A stretch of 64,000 nucleotides of DNA from CAVOEB01 sp965249645 (GTDB taxonomy: Bacteria > Pseudomonadota > Alphaproteobacteria > UBA828 > JAPUJA01): the NCBI GenBank assembly GCA_965249645.1, contig CBDFML010000012.1:1679437-1743436 (forward strand), written 5' to 3'. Each line of letters starts with the position of its first letter. Positions within the stretch are counted from its first letter, which is position 1. Below the pieces are notes generated by a model. It had not been told where the DNA came from. It ran no database searches and saw nothing but the letters and a program-made list of their open reading frames with translations. Shown here one piece after another: positions 29,425-39,300 of the stretch. The position numbers and the translations under genes were made by a program.

Positions 29425-31727
29425 CCGGCACAGTCGTCATGCTGCACAACCCCTTCCGCGCGCAAGGCGACCGGGAGGTGATCGTCGTCGCCGAGCCTCG
29501 CTCGATCCGCGACTGGCTCGACGAACAGGGCATCGAAGAGTTCGATCATCCGACGATCTGTCTGCGCAACGCCTCACCGGTGCTTCGCGGCCGCTGGGAC
29601 GATACCTTCATCGCCGAGAACGACCTGATCGTGTTCGTGCCGCTGCCGCAAGGCGGCGGTGGGGGCGGCAAGAACCCGCTGCGGACCATCCTCATGCTCG
29701 CCGTGATGGTTGCCGCGCCCTATCTCGGCGGGCTCATCGCCGGCGCCATCGGCGTCACCTCCACAATCGGTGTGTCGCTCATCACCGCCGGCGTCGCCCT
29801 GGTCGGCACCACTCTCGTCAACGTCCTGCTGCCGCCGCCCAAGCCCGCCGCGCCGAGCTTCGGCAAGGGCGTGCCCTCGCCGAGCCCGACCTATTCGCTG
29901 ACCGCCCAGGGCAACCAGGCGCGCCTTACCCAGCCGATCCCCGTGGTCTACGGCCGCCACCGGGTCTTTCCCGACCTCGCCGCCACCCCCTGGGCCGAGT
30001 ACGACGGCAACGAGCAATACCTGCATCAGCTGCACTGCATCGGCCAAGGCCAATACGACCTCGAACAGGTCCGCATCGAGGACACGCCGATCGCCTCCTT
30101 CGAGGAGATCGAGACCGAGTTGGTGCCACCCGGCGGCGCGGTCACATTGTTCGAGACCGACGTGGTCACCGCACCCGAGATCGCCGGCCAGGAGTTGATC
30201 GGCGTGAACGACCGCGAGGCAGGCGAGGACGGCTGGGTCGGCCCGTTCACCGCCAACCCGGCCGGCACAGATGCCACCGGGATCGGCATCGACGTGGTGA
30301 TGCCGCGCGGGCTCTATTATGCGGCCGACGACGGCAGCCTCAAGGCCCGCACCGTCGAATGGGAGGTCGAGGCCAGGGCCGTCGACGACGACGGTGAGGC
30401 CACCGGCGGCTGGATCGCGGTCGCCTCCGAAAGCGTGACCGCGGCCGAGAACACACAGCAGCGCAGGAGCTATCGCTACGCCCTCGATGCCGGGCGCTAC
30501 GAGGTGAGGATCAGGCGCACCAACGACAAGAGCGGCGATGCCCGCGCCGGCCATGTCGTCCACTGGGGCGGGCTCAAGGCCTTCCTCGAGGACGTGCCCG
30601 CGTTCGGCGACGTCACCTTGCTCGCGGTCAGGATGCGCGCCACCGACAATCTCTCCCAGCGCTCGGCCCGGCTCGTCAACGTCATCGCCACCCGCAAGCT
30701 GCCGGTCTGGGAACCCGAGACCGGCTGGTCCGAGCCTCGGGCCACGCGCTCGCTCGCCTCGGCCTTCGCCGACGCCGCCAGGTCACGCTACGGCGCCGGG
30801 CTCGACGACGCCCGCATCGATCTCGACGCGCTTCACGCGCTCGATGCGGTCTGGCAATCGCGCGGCGACCGCTTCGATGCGGTGTTCGACCAAAGCCTCA
30901 CGGTCTGGGAGGCGCTGACCCGGATCGCCCGTTGCGGCCGGGCGCTGCCCTTCCTGCAAGGCGGGATCCTGCGGATCGCCCGCGATGCGCCGCGCACTCT
31001 TCCCGTGGCGCTGTTCGGGCCGCGCAACATCGTCCGTGGCAGTTTCCGCGTCCAGTACGTCATGCCCGGCGAAGACACCGCCGATGCGGTAACGGTGACC
31101 TATTTCTCGGAGCGCACCTGGACGCCGGACGAGGTCGTCGCCGCCCTACCGGACAGCGCCACCGAAGCCGCCGACAAGCCCGCCGCGGTCGATCTGTTCG
31201 GCTGCACCGGCGCCGAGCAGGCCATGCGCGAGGGCCTCTACATGGCCGCCGCCAACCGCTACCGCCGGCGCATCGTCACCTTCCGCACCGAGCTCGAAGG
31301 GCTGATCCCGACCTACGGCGATCTCATCGCCGTCACCCACGACCTGCCGCGCTGGGGCCAGGGCGGCGAGGTGACGGCCGTCGACGGCCGCACGCTCACC
31401 GTGAGCGAGCCGCTGGAATGGGAAGCGGGGGAGGACACGACCGAGCCGCCCGTTCATTACCTCGCGCTTCGCCGGCGTGACGGTGGCTTGAGCGGTCCCT
31501 GGCCGGTCGCGCCCGGCGCGGATGCGCGCACCGTGCTGTTGGATGAAGATCTCGATCTCGAGTCCTATACCGGGGCGGACGAGGAACGCACCCATTTCGC
31601 CTTCGGCCCGGGCGAGGCATGGGGCCTGCGCGCCCGGGTGATGGCCGTCCGGCCGCGCGGCGAGCAGGTCGAGATCACCGCCGTCGGTGAGGACGCCCGC
31701 GTGCATGAGGCCGACCGGACCGCCTGA
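29421..31727 (+). CDS. Tail tip / host-specificity protein (J/I-like fusion)
   Basis: 768 aa. The N-terminal 150 residues resemble tail assembly protein I: an LPQGGGGGGKNPL loop, then two hydrophobic helices (about 90-140). The remainder has the J-type pattern (LTQPIPVVYGRHRVFPDLA; SVTAAENTQQRRSYRYALDA). J-type proteins form the central tail hub and contact the receptor. It is shorter than lambda gpJ (1132 aa), lacking long fibronectin-like repeats; the RCC1 protein might supply receptor binding. Confidence 0.75.
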   Translation: MTGTVVMLHNPFRAQGDREVIVVAEPRSIRDWLDEQGIEEFDHPTICLRNASPVLRGRWDDTFIAENDLIVFVPLPQGGGGGGKNPLRTILMLAVMVAAPYLGGLIAGAIGVTSTIGVSLITAGVALVGTTLVNVLLPPPKPAAPSFGKGVPSPSPTYSLTAQGNQARLTQPIPVVYGRHRVFPDLAATPWAEYDGNEQYLHQLHCIGQGQYDLEQVRIEDTPIASFEEIETELVPPGGAVTLFETDVVTAPEIAGQELIGVNDREAGEDGWVGPFTANPAGTDATGIGIDVVMPRGLYYAADDGSLKARTVEWEVEARAVDDDGEATGGWIAVASESVTAAENTQQRRSYRYALDAGRYEVRIRRTNDKSGDARAGHVVHWGGLKAFLEDVPAFGDVTLLAVRMRATDNLSQRSARLVNVIATRKLPVWEPETGWSEPRATRSLASAFADAARSRYGAGLDDARIDLDALHALDAVWQSRGDRFDAVFDQSLTVWEALTRIARCGRALPFLQGGILRIARDAPRTLPVALFGPRNIVRGSFRVQYVMPGEDTADAVTVTYFSERTWTPDEVVAALPDSATEAADKPAAVDLFGCTGAEQAMREGLYMAAANRYRRRIVTFRTELEGLIPTYGDLIAVTHDLPRWGQGGEVTAVDGRTLTVSEPLEWEAGEDTTEPPVHYLALRRRDGGLSGPWPVAPGADARTVLLDEDLDLESYTGADEERTHFAFGPGEAWGLRARVMAVRPRGEQVEITAVGEDARVHEADRTA

Positions 31728-31818
31728 GCCCGCTACTCAACCGGCAGGAATACCCGTCGTGGCGACCGTCCTTTGGGGCGGACCCGTCGTCATGGCGTTG
31801 CAGTATCGGAGACCTACC

Positions 31819-32040
31819 GTGACCGAAACCCATCTCATCGAGATCGAGCGGGTGCGCTCGGAGGCGGCGCGGCACCTCGCGGAGCATGAGATCGCCTGCG
31901 AGCGGCGCTACGGCGAGCTCCAGGCGCAGCTCACCAAGATCGAGGCGCTCCACAACCGCAACACGCGCCTGCTCTACATCCTGCTCGGCGGCATGCTCGC
32001 CGTCGCCGCCCGCGCGTTCTGGCCGGCGCTCTTCGGCTGA
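31819..32040 (+). CDS. Small coiled-coil membrane protein (holin-associated type)
   Basis: 73 aa from GTG at 31819, preceded by CGGAGA at 31807-31812. Earlier ATGs exist at 31705 and 31792, but sequence before residue 1 of this version looks unconserved. A charged helix (HLIEIERVRSEAARHLAEHE) leads to one C-terminal membrane segment (LLYILLGGMLAVAARAFW). The layout resembles XhlA-type proteins that accompany holins. It lies directly before the holin and lysozyme genes. Confidence 0.55.
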   Translation: MTETHLIEIERVRSEAARHLAEHEIACERRYGELQAQLTKIEALHNRNTRLLYILLGGMLAVAARAFWPALFG

Positions 32041-32182
32041 GGCCGTTCGGCGGCTGACGCCGCTCGCGGCCGCCCCGCGCCGCACCTTCCCTACGCACCG
32101 ATTCCATCCGCCTGGCGGTCACCGCCGCGTGCGCGCCGGCGGCCGGAGCCGTCTTCACCCTCAACCCAATGGGAGGTTCGTC

Positions 32183-32647
32183 ATGCTGACCTTGCTCGGC
32201 AGTCTGCTGGGATTCGCCACCAGCGCCGTTCCCGACATCATGAGCCTGTTCCGCGAACGCGCGGACCGCCGCCACGAGCTCGCTGTGCTCGATCGCCAGA
32301 TGGAGCAGATGCGGCTCGGGCATAACCAGCGCCTCGAGGAAATCGAGGTCAACGCCGACATCGCCGAATCCAAGGCGCTCTACAGGCACGATGCGGCGTT
32401 GGGCGGCAGCAGCCGATGGGTGGACGGCCTTCGCGCCTCGGTCCGCCCGCTGATCACCTATGCCTTCTTCATTCTGTTCGCGGCCGTGAAGGGCTCCGGT
32501 CTCTATCTGCTGATCGTCGTTGAGGGCCTGCTCATCGCCGAAGCCCTGCCGCGCATCTGGGATGCCGAGACCCAGGCGTTGTTCGCCGCCGTGATGAGCT
32601 TCTGGTTCAGCAACCGGACGCTCTCGAAGCTCCGGGAGCGGCGCTGA
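32183..32647 (+). CDS. Holin (3TM holin family type)
   Basis: 154 aa; GGGAGG precedes the ATG at 32183. An N-terminal hydrophobic stretch is followed by a charged coiled coil (residues 25-60), then two membrane helices (ITYAFFILFAAVKGSGLYLL and the following segment), and a C-terminal WFSNRTLSKL. This matches the PF11351 3-TM holin group. It would form membrane lesions that release or activate the lysozyme. The 142 bases upstream hold nothing else. Confidence 0.75.
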   Translation: MLTLLGSLLGFATSAVPDIMSLFRERADRRHELAVLDRQMEQMRLGHNQRLEEIEVNADIAESKALYRHDAALGGSSRWVDGLRASVRPLITYAFFILFAAVKGSGLYLLIVVEGLLIAEALPRIWDAETQALFAAVMSFWFSNRTLSKLRERR

Positions 32648-32651
32648 GGCC

Positions 32652-33101
32652 ATGCGTCATCTTACCGACGAGGGCCTTGCCCTGATCAAACGCTTCGAGG
32701 GCTTCGCGTCCGAGATCTACATCTGCCCGGGCGGCTGGCCCACCATCGGCTACGGCCATGTCGTGCGGGACGACGAGCGCGAGCGGTTCGCGGACGGCAT
32801 CGACGAGGCGACGGCCGAGGACCTATTGCGCCGCGACGTCGAGACCGCTGAGCGGGCCGTGCTGCGCCTCATCCGGGTGCCGCTCGAGGACGGCCGGTTC
32901 GACGCGCTCTGCTCCTTCGCGTTCAATCTCGGCGCCGGCGCGCTGCAACGCTCCACGCTCCGGCGCAAGGTCAACCGCGAGGAACACAGCTCCGTGCCGC
33001 ATGAGTTCCGGCGCTGGGTGTTCGCCGGCGGACGCAAGCTCAAGGGTCTGGTGCGGCGGCGGGAGGCGGAGGCGGCGCTCTATGCGGGACACCCGCACTA
33101 G
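32652..33101 (+). CDS. Endolysin, GH24 (T4/P22-type lysozyme)
   Basis: 149 aa. Catalytic Glu in KRFEGF (E16), followed by GGWPTIGYGH, which supplies the other active-site residues of GH24 lysozymes. No signal peptide, so release depends on the holin. FAFNLGAGALQRSTLRRKVN is the usual C-terminal lobe. A broken second copy of this gene lies at 36221-36335. Confidence 0.9.
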   Translation: MRHLTDEGLALIKRFEGFASEIYICPGGWPTIGYGHVVRDDERERFADGIDEATAEDLLRRDVETAERAVLRLIRVPLEDGRFDALCSFAFNLGAGALQRSTLRRKVNREEHSSVPHEFRRWVFAGGRKLKGLVRRREAEAALYAGHPH

Positions 33102-33171
33102 ATGAGTCCGGTTGGCGCAGGCGATCCACGCAAGGGTGGGCCTGCCGCCGTCTTGCCGATACAGTTTGGCG

Positions 33172-33540
33172 ATGAATGAAAACGACGAAGAACGCATCGC
33201 CGCCCATTTGGCCAAGACCATGGCCATGATGTGCGTCCGCAACACGGAGCTTGAGAACATCCACGCCGGGCTCACGCCCGTCACCCGCACGGGCGACTAT
33301 TCGGACGTCAAGGTCATCGATGCGGACGGGCGCGAAATCCCGTGGCCAGAGGTCTCGCATTTCGATGACGATGCGATGCGGGATCTGATGCGCCAAGTCG
33401 TCAATCGGCTCTATTCGTTTCAGCTGCTGGCGGGCGATCCAGGTTTCCAGAAATGGATGGCCCGCTGGGAGACGGTCGCCCGGAAATGGGACGAGCCAGA
33501 GTTGGATGCCGGTTTTCTCAAAGCTGTCGATCGTTCCTGA
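33172..33540 (+). CDS. Paralogous small protein A (unknown family, copy 1)
   Basis: 122 aa; ATG at 33172. I do not recognise the family. Conserved core with the second copy at 51540: HAGLTPVTRTGDYSDVKVID, then IPWPEVSHF and ARKWDEPELDA. Acidic, helical at both ends, no signal peptide. It is followed five bases later by a secreted nuclease gene; the second copy is followed 39 bases later by a SIR2 gene. The 40 bases upstream of the start are also similar in both copies. Confidence 0.65.
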   Translation: MNENDEERIAAHLAKTMAMMCVRNTELENIHAGLTPVTRTGDYSDVKVIDADGREIPWPEVSHFDDDAMRDLMRQVVNRLYSFQLLAGDPGFQKWMARWETVARKWDEPELDAGFLKAVDRS

Positions 33541-33545
33541 ACGAT

Positions 33546-34319
33546 TTGAACAGTCGCCGCCTCTTTGTTTTCGTGTTCCTGGTCGGGCTCGGTTCCGCCG
33601 CCGCGTTGGTTCTGGCGTCCCGGCCGGCAGCCGCCGACACATGGCGTGGTCTGGTGGTCGCTTCCGAACATCGCTGCTCCCCCTACAATTCGCGCGACTA
33701 CGCTTATCCGCAGTCCGTTGAGGTGAAGATCGTCGCCGAGCTCGGGGGCATCTATAGCCCCTATACGCTGGAGCGCTTCGCCAACACCCGCGAGACCGAC
33801 ATCGAGCATATCGTCGCTCGCTCCGAGGCGCACGACAGCGGGTTGTGCGCCACCGATCCAGGCACGCGCCGGCGTTTCGCGTCTGACCTGCTCAATCTCA
33901 CCCTGGCCGAACCGGGTCTCAACCGCCATGACAAGCGCGACCACGACGCCGCCGGCTGGCTGCCGCCCACGAACCGGTGCTGGTTTGCGAACCGCGTCGT
34001 CGAGGTTCGCCGCAAGTACGATCTCACCATCGATCGGAACGAGGCCGACGTCCTGGAGCGGTTGCTCTCAACTTGCACGTCGACGGCGCTCGTTTTCCGA
34101 ACCGTTGGAACGACGGAGCCTTCGTCCACGACATCGACGGATTCGCCGAAAGATTCGTCATCAGGCGACGTCGATGCCCTTCGCCTTTGGGACGACAACC
34201 GCAACGGCCGGATCACGTGCGCCGAAGCGCGGCGCCACGGCATCGCCCCGGTGCCGCGTGGTCATCCCGCCTATCCATTCATGCGGGACGGCGACGGTGA
34301 CGGCGTGGTGTGCGAGTAG
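33546..34319 (+). CDS. Secreted HNH-type nuclease with Excalibur calcium-binding domain
   Basis: 257 aa from a TTG start at 33546, chosen because it directly follows the previous stop and yields a clean signal peptide (membrane core FVFVFLVGLGSAAALVLA, cleavage near AAADT). The central domain has TDIEHIVARSEAHDSG and NLTLAEPGLNRHDK, the DUF1524/GmrSD-like HNH pattern with metal-binding His and Asp residues. The C-terminal 45 residues (LWDDNRNGRITCAEAR; DGDGDGVVCE) are an Excalibur domain. It would act outside the cytoplasm, possibly degrading DNA in periplasm or medium. Unusual in a lysis cassette. Confidence 0.7.
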   Translation: MNSRRLFVFVFLVGLGSAAALVLASRPAAADTWRGLVVASEHRCSPYNSRDYAYPQSVEVKIVAELGGIYSPYTLERFANTRETDIEHIVARSEAHDSGLCATDPGTRRRFASDLLNLTLAEPGLNRHDKRDHDAAGWLPPTNRCWFANRVVEVRRKYDLTIDRNEADVLERLLSTCTSTALVFRTVGTTEPSSTTSTDSPKDSSSGDVDALRLWDDNRNGRITCAEARRHGIAPVPRGHPAYPFMRDGDGDGVVCE

Positions 34320-34470
34320 ATCGTCGGGCCGATTCGGCAGCGCGAGGTCGAAGGGCTCTATCTGTACAATCTATCGCGGTTAGAACCATCGTGCGTAGTT
34401 GGACACGATTCTTCGCGATCCCGAGAATTCGCGGCAATCCTTGCCAGATTGCGTGTGCTGATCGGTGCGT

Positions 34471-34686
34471 CTACGTAACAAACAAAATATCTGAAACCGC
34501 CATTATCACGACTATCAGTATGGTGATTAACAATGCTGCGCATATTATCCTGACGCCGTTATGCAAGAGTGCAACGATCAACAGCTTTGTGTCCTGCATA
34601 CCCATGACGAGCAAACAGAAACCCAATGACCATGGAAAACATGCCACCATTAGCGTGGCAATAATCACAAATTTCAAAAACCCCAT
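34471..34686 (-). CDS. Hypothetical AT-rich membrane protein
   Basis: 71 aa from the ATG at 34686. Nearly all hydrophobic, with two or three membrane helices (FLKFVIIATLMVACFPW; IICAALLITILIVVIMA). GC is well below the surrounding DNA. It could be a chance open frame in decayed DNA. No neighbour on this strand up to the IS element. Flanking 34320-34470 and 34690-34847 show nothing recognisable. Confidence 0.35.
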   Translation of the reverse strand: MGFLKFVIIATLMVACFPWSLGFCLLVMGMQDTKLLIVALLHNGVRIICAALLITILIVVIMAVSDILFVT

Positions 34687-34909
34687 TGGTAGATAAGGGT
34701 TTTGTTCCTCTCTGCTGCGCTCTCTTACGTGCAAGGGGGACATTCCTTCAGTGTCAGCATCTGTTCCAAGTATGGTCGACCAAGGTGCGACCGAAACGGC
34801 GGCGCTGAGGGCACGAATTGGGAAGCGAGAGTGTGTCCGTTCGGACGTGAGGTGGCCTCGCCTTTTCGGACAGCCTGGCGGCTCGGTTAAGGTGTATTCC
34901 GGTTGAAGT

Positions 34910-35845
34910 TCAGGCCACCAGAATCCTCATGCATCGATCTTCCTGTTGCTGCTGTTGCGCCTGTGGGGATGTGGGCAAGGCGCGGCGCGGCTTGTCCATC
35001 ATATCCACAGGCGTCCGGTCGCGGTATGCCTCGGCCGGGGTCCGCCCGCCCAACGCCGCGTGGGGTCTCTCGGCGTTGTAAAAGACGACCCAATCGCGGA
35101 TCCGGCGTCGGGCCGTGGGGCCGTCGGCGATCTCGTGCAGATAGATCGCCTCGTATTTGAGCGAGCGCCACAGCCGCTCGATGAAGATGTTGTCCATGAA
35201 CCGGCCCCGGCCGTCCATCGAGATGCGGATGCCGGCCGCCTGCAGGCGGCCGGTGAAGGTCATGCTGGTGAACTGGCTGCCCTGGTCGGTGTTGAAGATC
35301 TCAGGCGCGCCATGCGCGGCCAGGGTCTCGTCGAGCGCGTCTGTACAGAAGCCCGCGTCCAGCGTGTTCGACAGCCGCCAGGCCAGCACATACCGGCTCG
35401 CCCAGTCCATGATTGCCACCAGGTAAAGGAACCCCCGCCGCACCGGGATGTAGGTGATGTCGGAGCACCAGACATGGTCTGGCTGCTCGATCGCCAGGCC
35501 GCGCAGCAGATACGGGTAAATCCGGTGCTCTGGATGCGGCGCGCTGGTGCGCGGCGCCCGATAGATCGCCTGAAGCCCCATCAGGCACATCAGACGAGCG
35601 GCCCGGCGCCGGCCGATCCGCACGCCCTCGCGGCGCAGGTGAAGCGCCATCCGACGGGCGCCGTAGAACGGATACTTCAGGAACAGCTCGTCGATCCGGC
35701 GCATCAACGCCAGCGTCTTGGCGCTCTCCCCCTTCGGCTCGTAGTAGAGCGAGGAGCGCCCGATCGACAGAAGGCAGCATTGCCGGCTCAGACTCAGCGC
35801 CGGGTGGTCGCGCACCACCATCGCGCGCCGCTCCGGCCGGCTCAT
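34910..35845 (-). CDS. IS3 transposase OrfB (DDE catalytic domain)
   Basis: 311 aa, -1 frame relative to OrfA with a 4-base overlap. The helix PFYGARRMALHLRREG is followed by the rve-type integrase core: first Asp in WCSDITYIPV, second Asp in IFNTDQGSQFTS, and Glu in FIERLWRSLKYE. An NAERPHAALGGRTPAEAYRD segment is the usual C-terminal tail. All three DDE residues are present, so it is probably active. Confidence 0.92.
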   Translation of the reverse strand: MSRPERRAMVVRDHPALSLSRQCCLLSIGRSSLYYEPKGESAKTLALMRRIDELFLKYPFYGARRMALHLRREGVRIGRRRAARLMCLMGLQAIYRAPRTSAPHPEHRIYPYLLRGLAIEQPDHVWCSDITYIPVRRGFLYLVAIMDWASRYVLAWRLSNTLDAGFCTDALDETLAAHGAPEIFNTDQGSQFTSMTFTGRLQAAGIRISMDGRGRFMDNIFIERLWRSLKYEAIYLHEIADGPTARRRIRDWVVFYNAERPHAALGGRTPAEAYRDRTPVDMMDKPRRALPTSPQAQQQQQEDRCMRILVA

Positions 35846-36132
35846 CGACCGGACCCGCGCGACAAAAAATCCCGCTCCACGATCAGTTCGCCGATCTTGG
35901 CGTGAAGATCGCGGACCTCGCCCTCATGGTCCCGGTTCCGCCGCTCGGCGCCATTCGAGAACACTTCAGCCAAGCCCTTGACCGCCTGGCGCTTCCAGGC
36001 GCCGACCTGGTTCGGATGAACCTGGTACTGCGAGGCAATCTGCTGAAGAGTCCGCTCGCCCCGAAGCGCCTCCAGCGCCACCTTCGCCTTCAGCTCCCCC
36101 GAAAACCTCCGTCGCTTGCTGCTCATCCGCAT
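35842..36132 (-). CDS. IS3 transposase OrfA
   Basis: 96 aa. Helix-turn-helix of IS3 OrfA (FSGELKAKVALEALRGERTL; ASQYQVHPNQVGAWKRQAVK) followed by a leucine-zipper-like segment. It binds the IS ends. A TTTTTTG heptamer at 35863-35869 (minus strand) near its end is the likely -1 slippage site that fuses OrfA to OrfB, the active transposase in this family. Confidence 0.9.
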   Translation of the reverse strand: MRMSSKRRRFSGELKAKVALEALRGERTLQQIASQYQVHPNQVGAWKRQAVKGLAEVFSNGAERRNRDHEGEVRDLHAKIGELIVERDFLSRGSGR

Positions 36133-36220
36133 TCCTCCGTCAGACGGTGGAATACACCTTAGCGACCTGTCCGATTTTCCGGGGCCACCTCAACGTTCGG
36201 ACTAGCCCGACCGGGTTACG

Positions 36221-36335
36221 AATGGTATCGCCGAACCGGCGCTCAATGAGCTGCTGCGCCGCGACACCGAAACCGCCGATCGGGCCGTGCTCTGCCTCAA
36301 CTCGGTGCCGCTCGAAGACAGGCAGTCGACGGGCT
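36221..36335 (+). pseudogene. Fragment of a second endolysin gene
   Basis: The frame from 36221 reads NGIAEPALNELLRRDTETAD and then RAVLCLNSVPLEDRQST, which aligns with residues about 48-85 of the lysozyme at 32652. Both ends are missing, and the IS3 element lies 28 bases to the left. It shows that lysis-gene DNA of another prophage, or a duplication, once extended here. Confidence 0.75.
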
Positions 36336-36365
36336 TATTCAAAAAGGCAATTAACATTGGCCGTG

Positions 36366-39300
36366 TCAGGGCTCTGCTCGGAAGAGATCGGGGCCGTCGG
36401 TTGTGGCCATGCGCTTGTGGCCACTGCGGTTGGATCTGGCGGGGGAATCCTTTGCCTCGGTCCCGGCGCGAATGTGGTTCTCTGCAAGGAGACGCTTGAG
36501 CACGTCGCGGCGGGCGGTAGGACTAATGGTGTAGCGGACGCGGTCATTCTCTGGGAGTGTCTCGACCTCGTGGAAGTCGTGCTCCAGGTCGAGATTCCGC
36601 CAGCCGTAGGCGTCGCGTACCGCGCCGTCGAGTGCGACGTGCAGCCGGCGTAATTCCAGCACGGCCTCGAAGCCCGCGGCGGCGGTATCGGCGTTCTTCT
36701 TGGAAACCTTCGCGATCATCTCGGGCGACAGATCGCGGGCGTGAAAAAGATTGTAAATCTTAGTTAGTCCGAGCCCGAGGGACCGCATCAGCTCCTTGCG
36801 GTGCGCGTGGTAACGCTCGCCGTGCTCGGCAAGGCCGGTGTCAGCGGTCTGCCAAAGCCCTGCGGGGAAGGCGAAGGTGTCGAAACAATCGGAGGGCGAG
36901 TAGCGCAGATCTTGTTTCAGCGAGCCACTGTACTTGCGGGCCCAAACCTCGTGGAGGGTGGACTGGACCACGGTGAAGAGGTCCCAGTGGTCGGTGGTGA
37001 ACACGTAGAGGGCATCACTGTAGACATAGTCCGTCGGCATCGCCGAGAAGCTCAGGTGCTTAGTGGTGCGAGCGGCGACGAAGCAACGGGGGAGGTCGCG
37101 GAGCCTCGACTGCATCTCCATGCGAGGCCGTAGGAACCGCCACCAGAACTCTCTCCCGCCTCTGTCCTTCTGAGCTTCGCGCGCCGGTTTGACGCTTTCT
37201 TCGACGATCGAAAACGGTTCTGGATACTCCTCCGCCCGCTCGAGCGGCCAGTCACGGAAGTTGATGATGCTACGACCGGGGAATTGATCCGGCTCATTGT
37301 TAAGTTCCTTGCCGTTAATGATCGGCATGATCACCTCGGCGTTGCGAGGATCGACTGCGCGCAGGCGGTCGGCTTCCTCGTGGGGCAACAGGAACCCGTC
37401 ACCGAGGAAAATTGAGCCCTGGAACATCCGGTGGCGGTTCTCAACCACGGCGTTCGGTTCCCCGAGGTCTTCTCCTTCCTCAAAGAACGCGTTGATCAGC
37501 TCTACCGGCTGATTATCGAGCATCCTCGGGCCCTTCCACTCCCCCTTGTGCACAGCAAGAAGTGACACCACGAGATTGGCGGTGCCTGGCCATTTCATGC
37601 CGCGGACCGCCATGTTGATCTGCGCGCCCGCGGCGACGATCTGCTGCAGACCGTCCTTGCGGACATCGCCGTCGACGATGGAGTTGGTCGTGATGATCGC
37701 GGTGAACCCGCCATCCTGGAGCAGCCCGTGAATGCGGCGCAGGAAGTAGACCACCAATTCGCTTATGCCGGAGGGCGCGAACCGCCACTTCATACACTCG
37801 CAGAAGGCATGGCCGTAGGTACCGCTGAGCGCCTGACCGCCCAGATACGGCGGATTTCCAAGAATGCAGTCAAAGCCGCCTCGCGCCATGATCTCCGGGA
37901 ACTCCAGGAACCAGTGGAAGAAGCGCCTCTCTGATCCCAGTGCGCGAGCAGCGTCGGCGCCCCGCCCCTGCGGCGCCAGCTCGCCGCGCCAATAGCCACG
38001 GAACTCGTTGTCGGTGAGGAGCTTCATCTCGTTGCCGGGAACTTTGGGGATATAGAACTGCGCCACGGGGATGTCCGCGATAGTCCTTAAGAGGTCCGCG
38101 TGCTCGTCTTGTACGAAGGCGGCAAAGCGTTCCTTCTTCGAGTCGATCTGGGCAGGAGTCCTCTCGGGCAGAGCCGAAAGCAACTGCCACTCTTCGAGGA
38201 TCGCTTCGAGGTGGCCGCGCAGCTTGGGGGTGAAGTCTAGGGACGCCTGTTTCTGGTGCCGCAGATCCTCTCTGTTCCTCTTGCGGTAGACCGCCGCCAC
38301 TTCCTTGTCGTCGCCGGGCAATGTCTTGAAGGCCTCCGTCGGCACGCCCTGACCCACTTCCTCGCGGCGTGCGAAGCCGACGATGGCGTTGCCGCACTTG
38401 ATGTGATGGTCGAGGAAGTTGAGGGGCTGGCCGGGGATGTGCGCTTCCAGCCACAGGGCCACCTTGCACAACTCCACCGCCAGCGGGTTTAGGTCGACGC
38501 CGTAGATGCAGTGGCGGATTGCGTCCCGGAGAGCGGCGCGGTAGGCCGACGGCGAGGGTTGCTCTTCACCGGTACGCACGATCGCCAGTTCGGTGGCGAT
38601 ACGCCGGGCGGCGGCGAGCAGGATATGACCCGAACCGCAAGCGATATCAGCTACCCGCAGGTCGAGCAGTGCGGCCTCAGGATCGTTGGTTTCGAGTCGT
38701 GCGGCGATCAGGTGGTCAAGCGAATGCCGGATCAGCGGCTGGACGAGGTCGTCGGGCGTATAGTGGGAGCCGGTGGCGGCCCGCTCGTCGCCCCGACGGA
38801 ATCCGAACTGCAGCTCGCGCCCCTCGCCGGCGAATTCCGGCTCGTACTCAAGAAGGCCCTCATAGACCGAGCCAAACTCCTCGACATTGAGGGCGGCGTA
38901 GTTGACGCGGATGAGCTGGCCGCTGTCAGGATGCCGGTAGAGGCCGAGGGAGCGCAGGCAGCGGAGGAGCACATCGTTGCCGAGCGTGCAGCCAGCGAGG
39001 GAGCTCGTGGCGGCAGCCGAGAACAGATCTCCCGCCAGCGGAGAAATTCCAATTTTGGTGCCCGGACCGTCTGCCTCGAAGAGGCGAAAGCTGGCCTGCA
39101 ATGCGAGCCACAGGTCGTGGCGGCGCGGGTCGGCGAGGTAGCGATTCTCCGAGAGGCGGCGGAGACGGGTAACGCTGTAGAAATTGCGGTAGATGTCGCG
39201 CTGTGGACTCGCTGCGTCGGCCGGAAAGACCAGGTCGCGCTCCTCGATCACCATCAGAAAGAGCAGACGGTAGATCAGCCGCAGAAGCTGCTGGTAATAG

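Larger units (their letters stand above)
34848..36192 (-). mobile_element. Complete IS3-family insertion sequence with 3-bp target duplication
   Basis: Left end TGAGGTGGCC at 34848 and right end complement GGCCACCTCA ending at 36192. The ends share TGAGGTGGCC, then CGGACAG and AAGGTGTATTCC with small gaps, forming imperfect inverted repeats of about 45 bases. Flanking ACG (34845-34847 and 36193-36195) is a 3-bp target duplication. Two overlapping frames, OrfA and OrfB, read leftward. Intact genes and a clean duplication suggest recent insertion. Confidence 0.92.

Noticed and set aside
34702..34890. 62-aa plus-strand frame before the IS element
   Set aside because: It runs across the IS left end at 34848, has no ribosome site and shows no conserved pattern.
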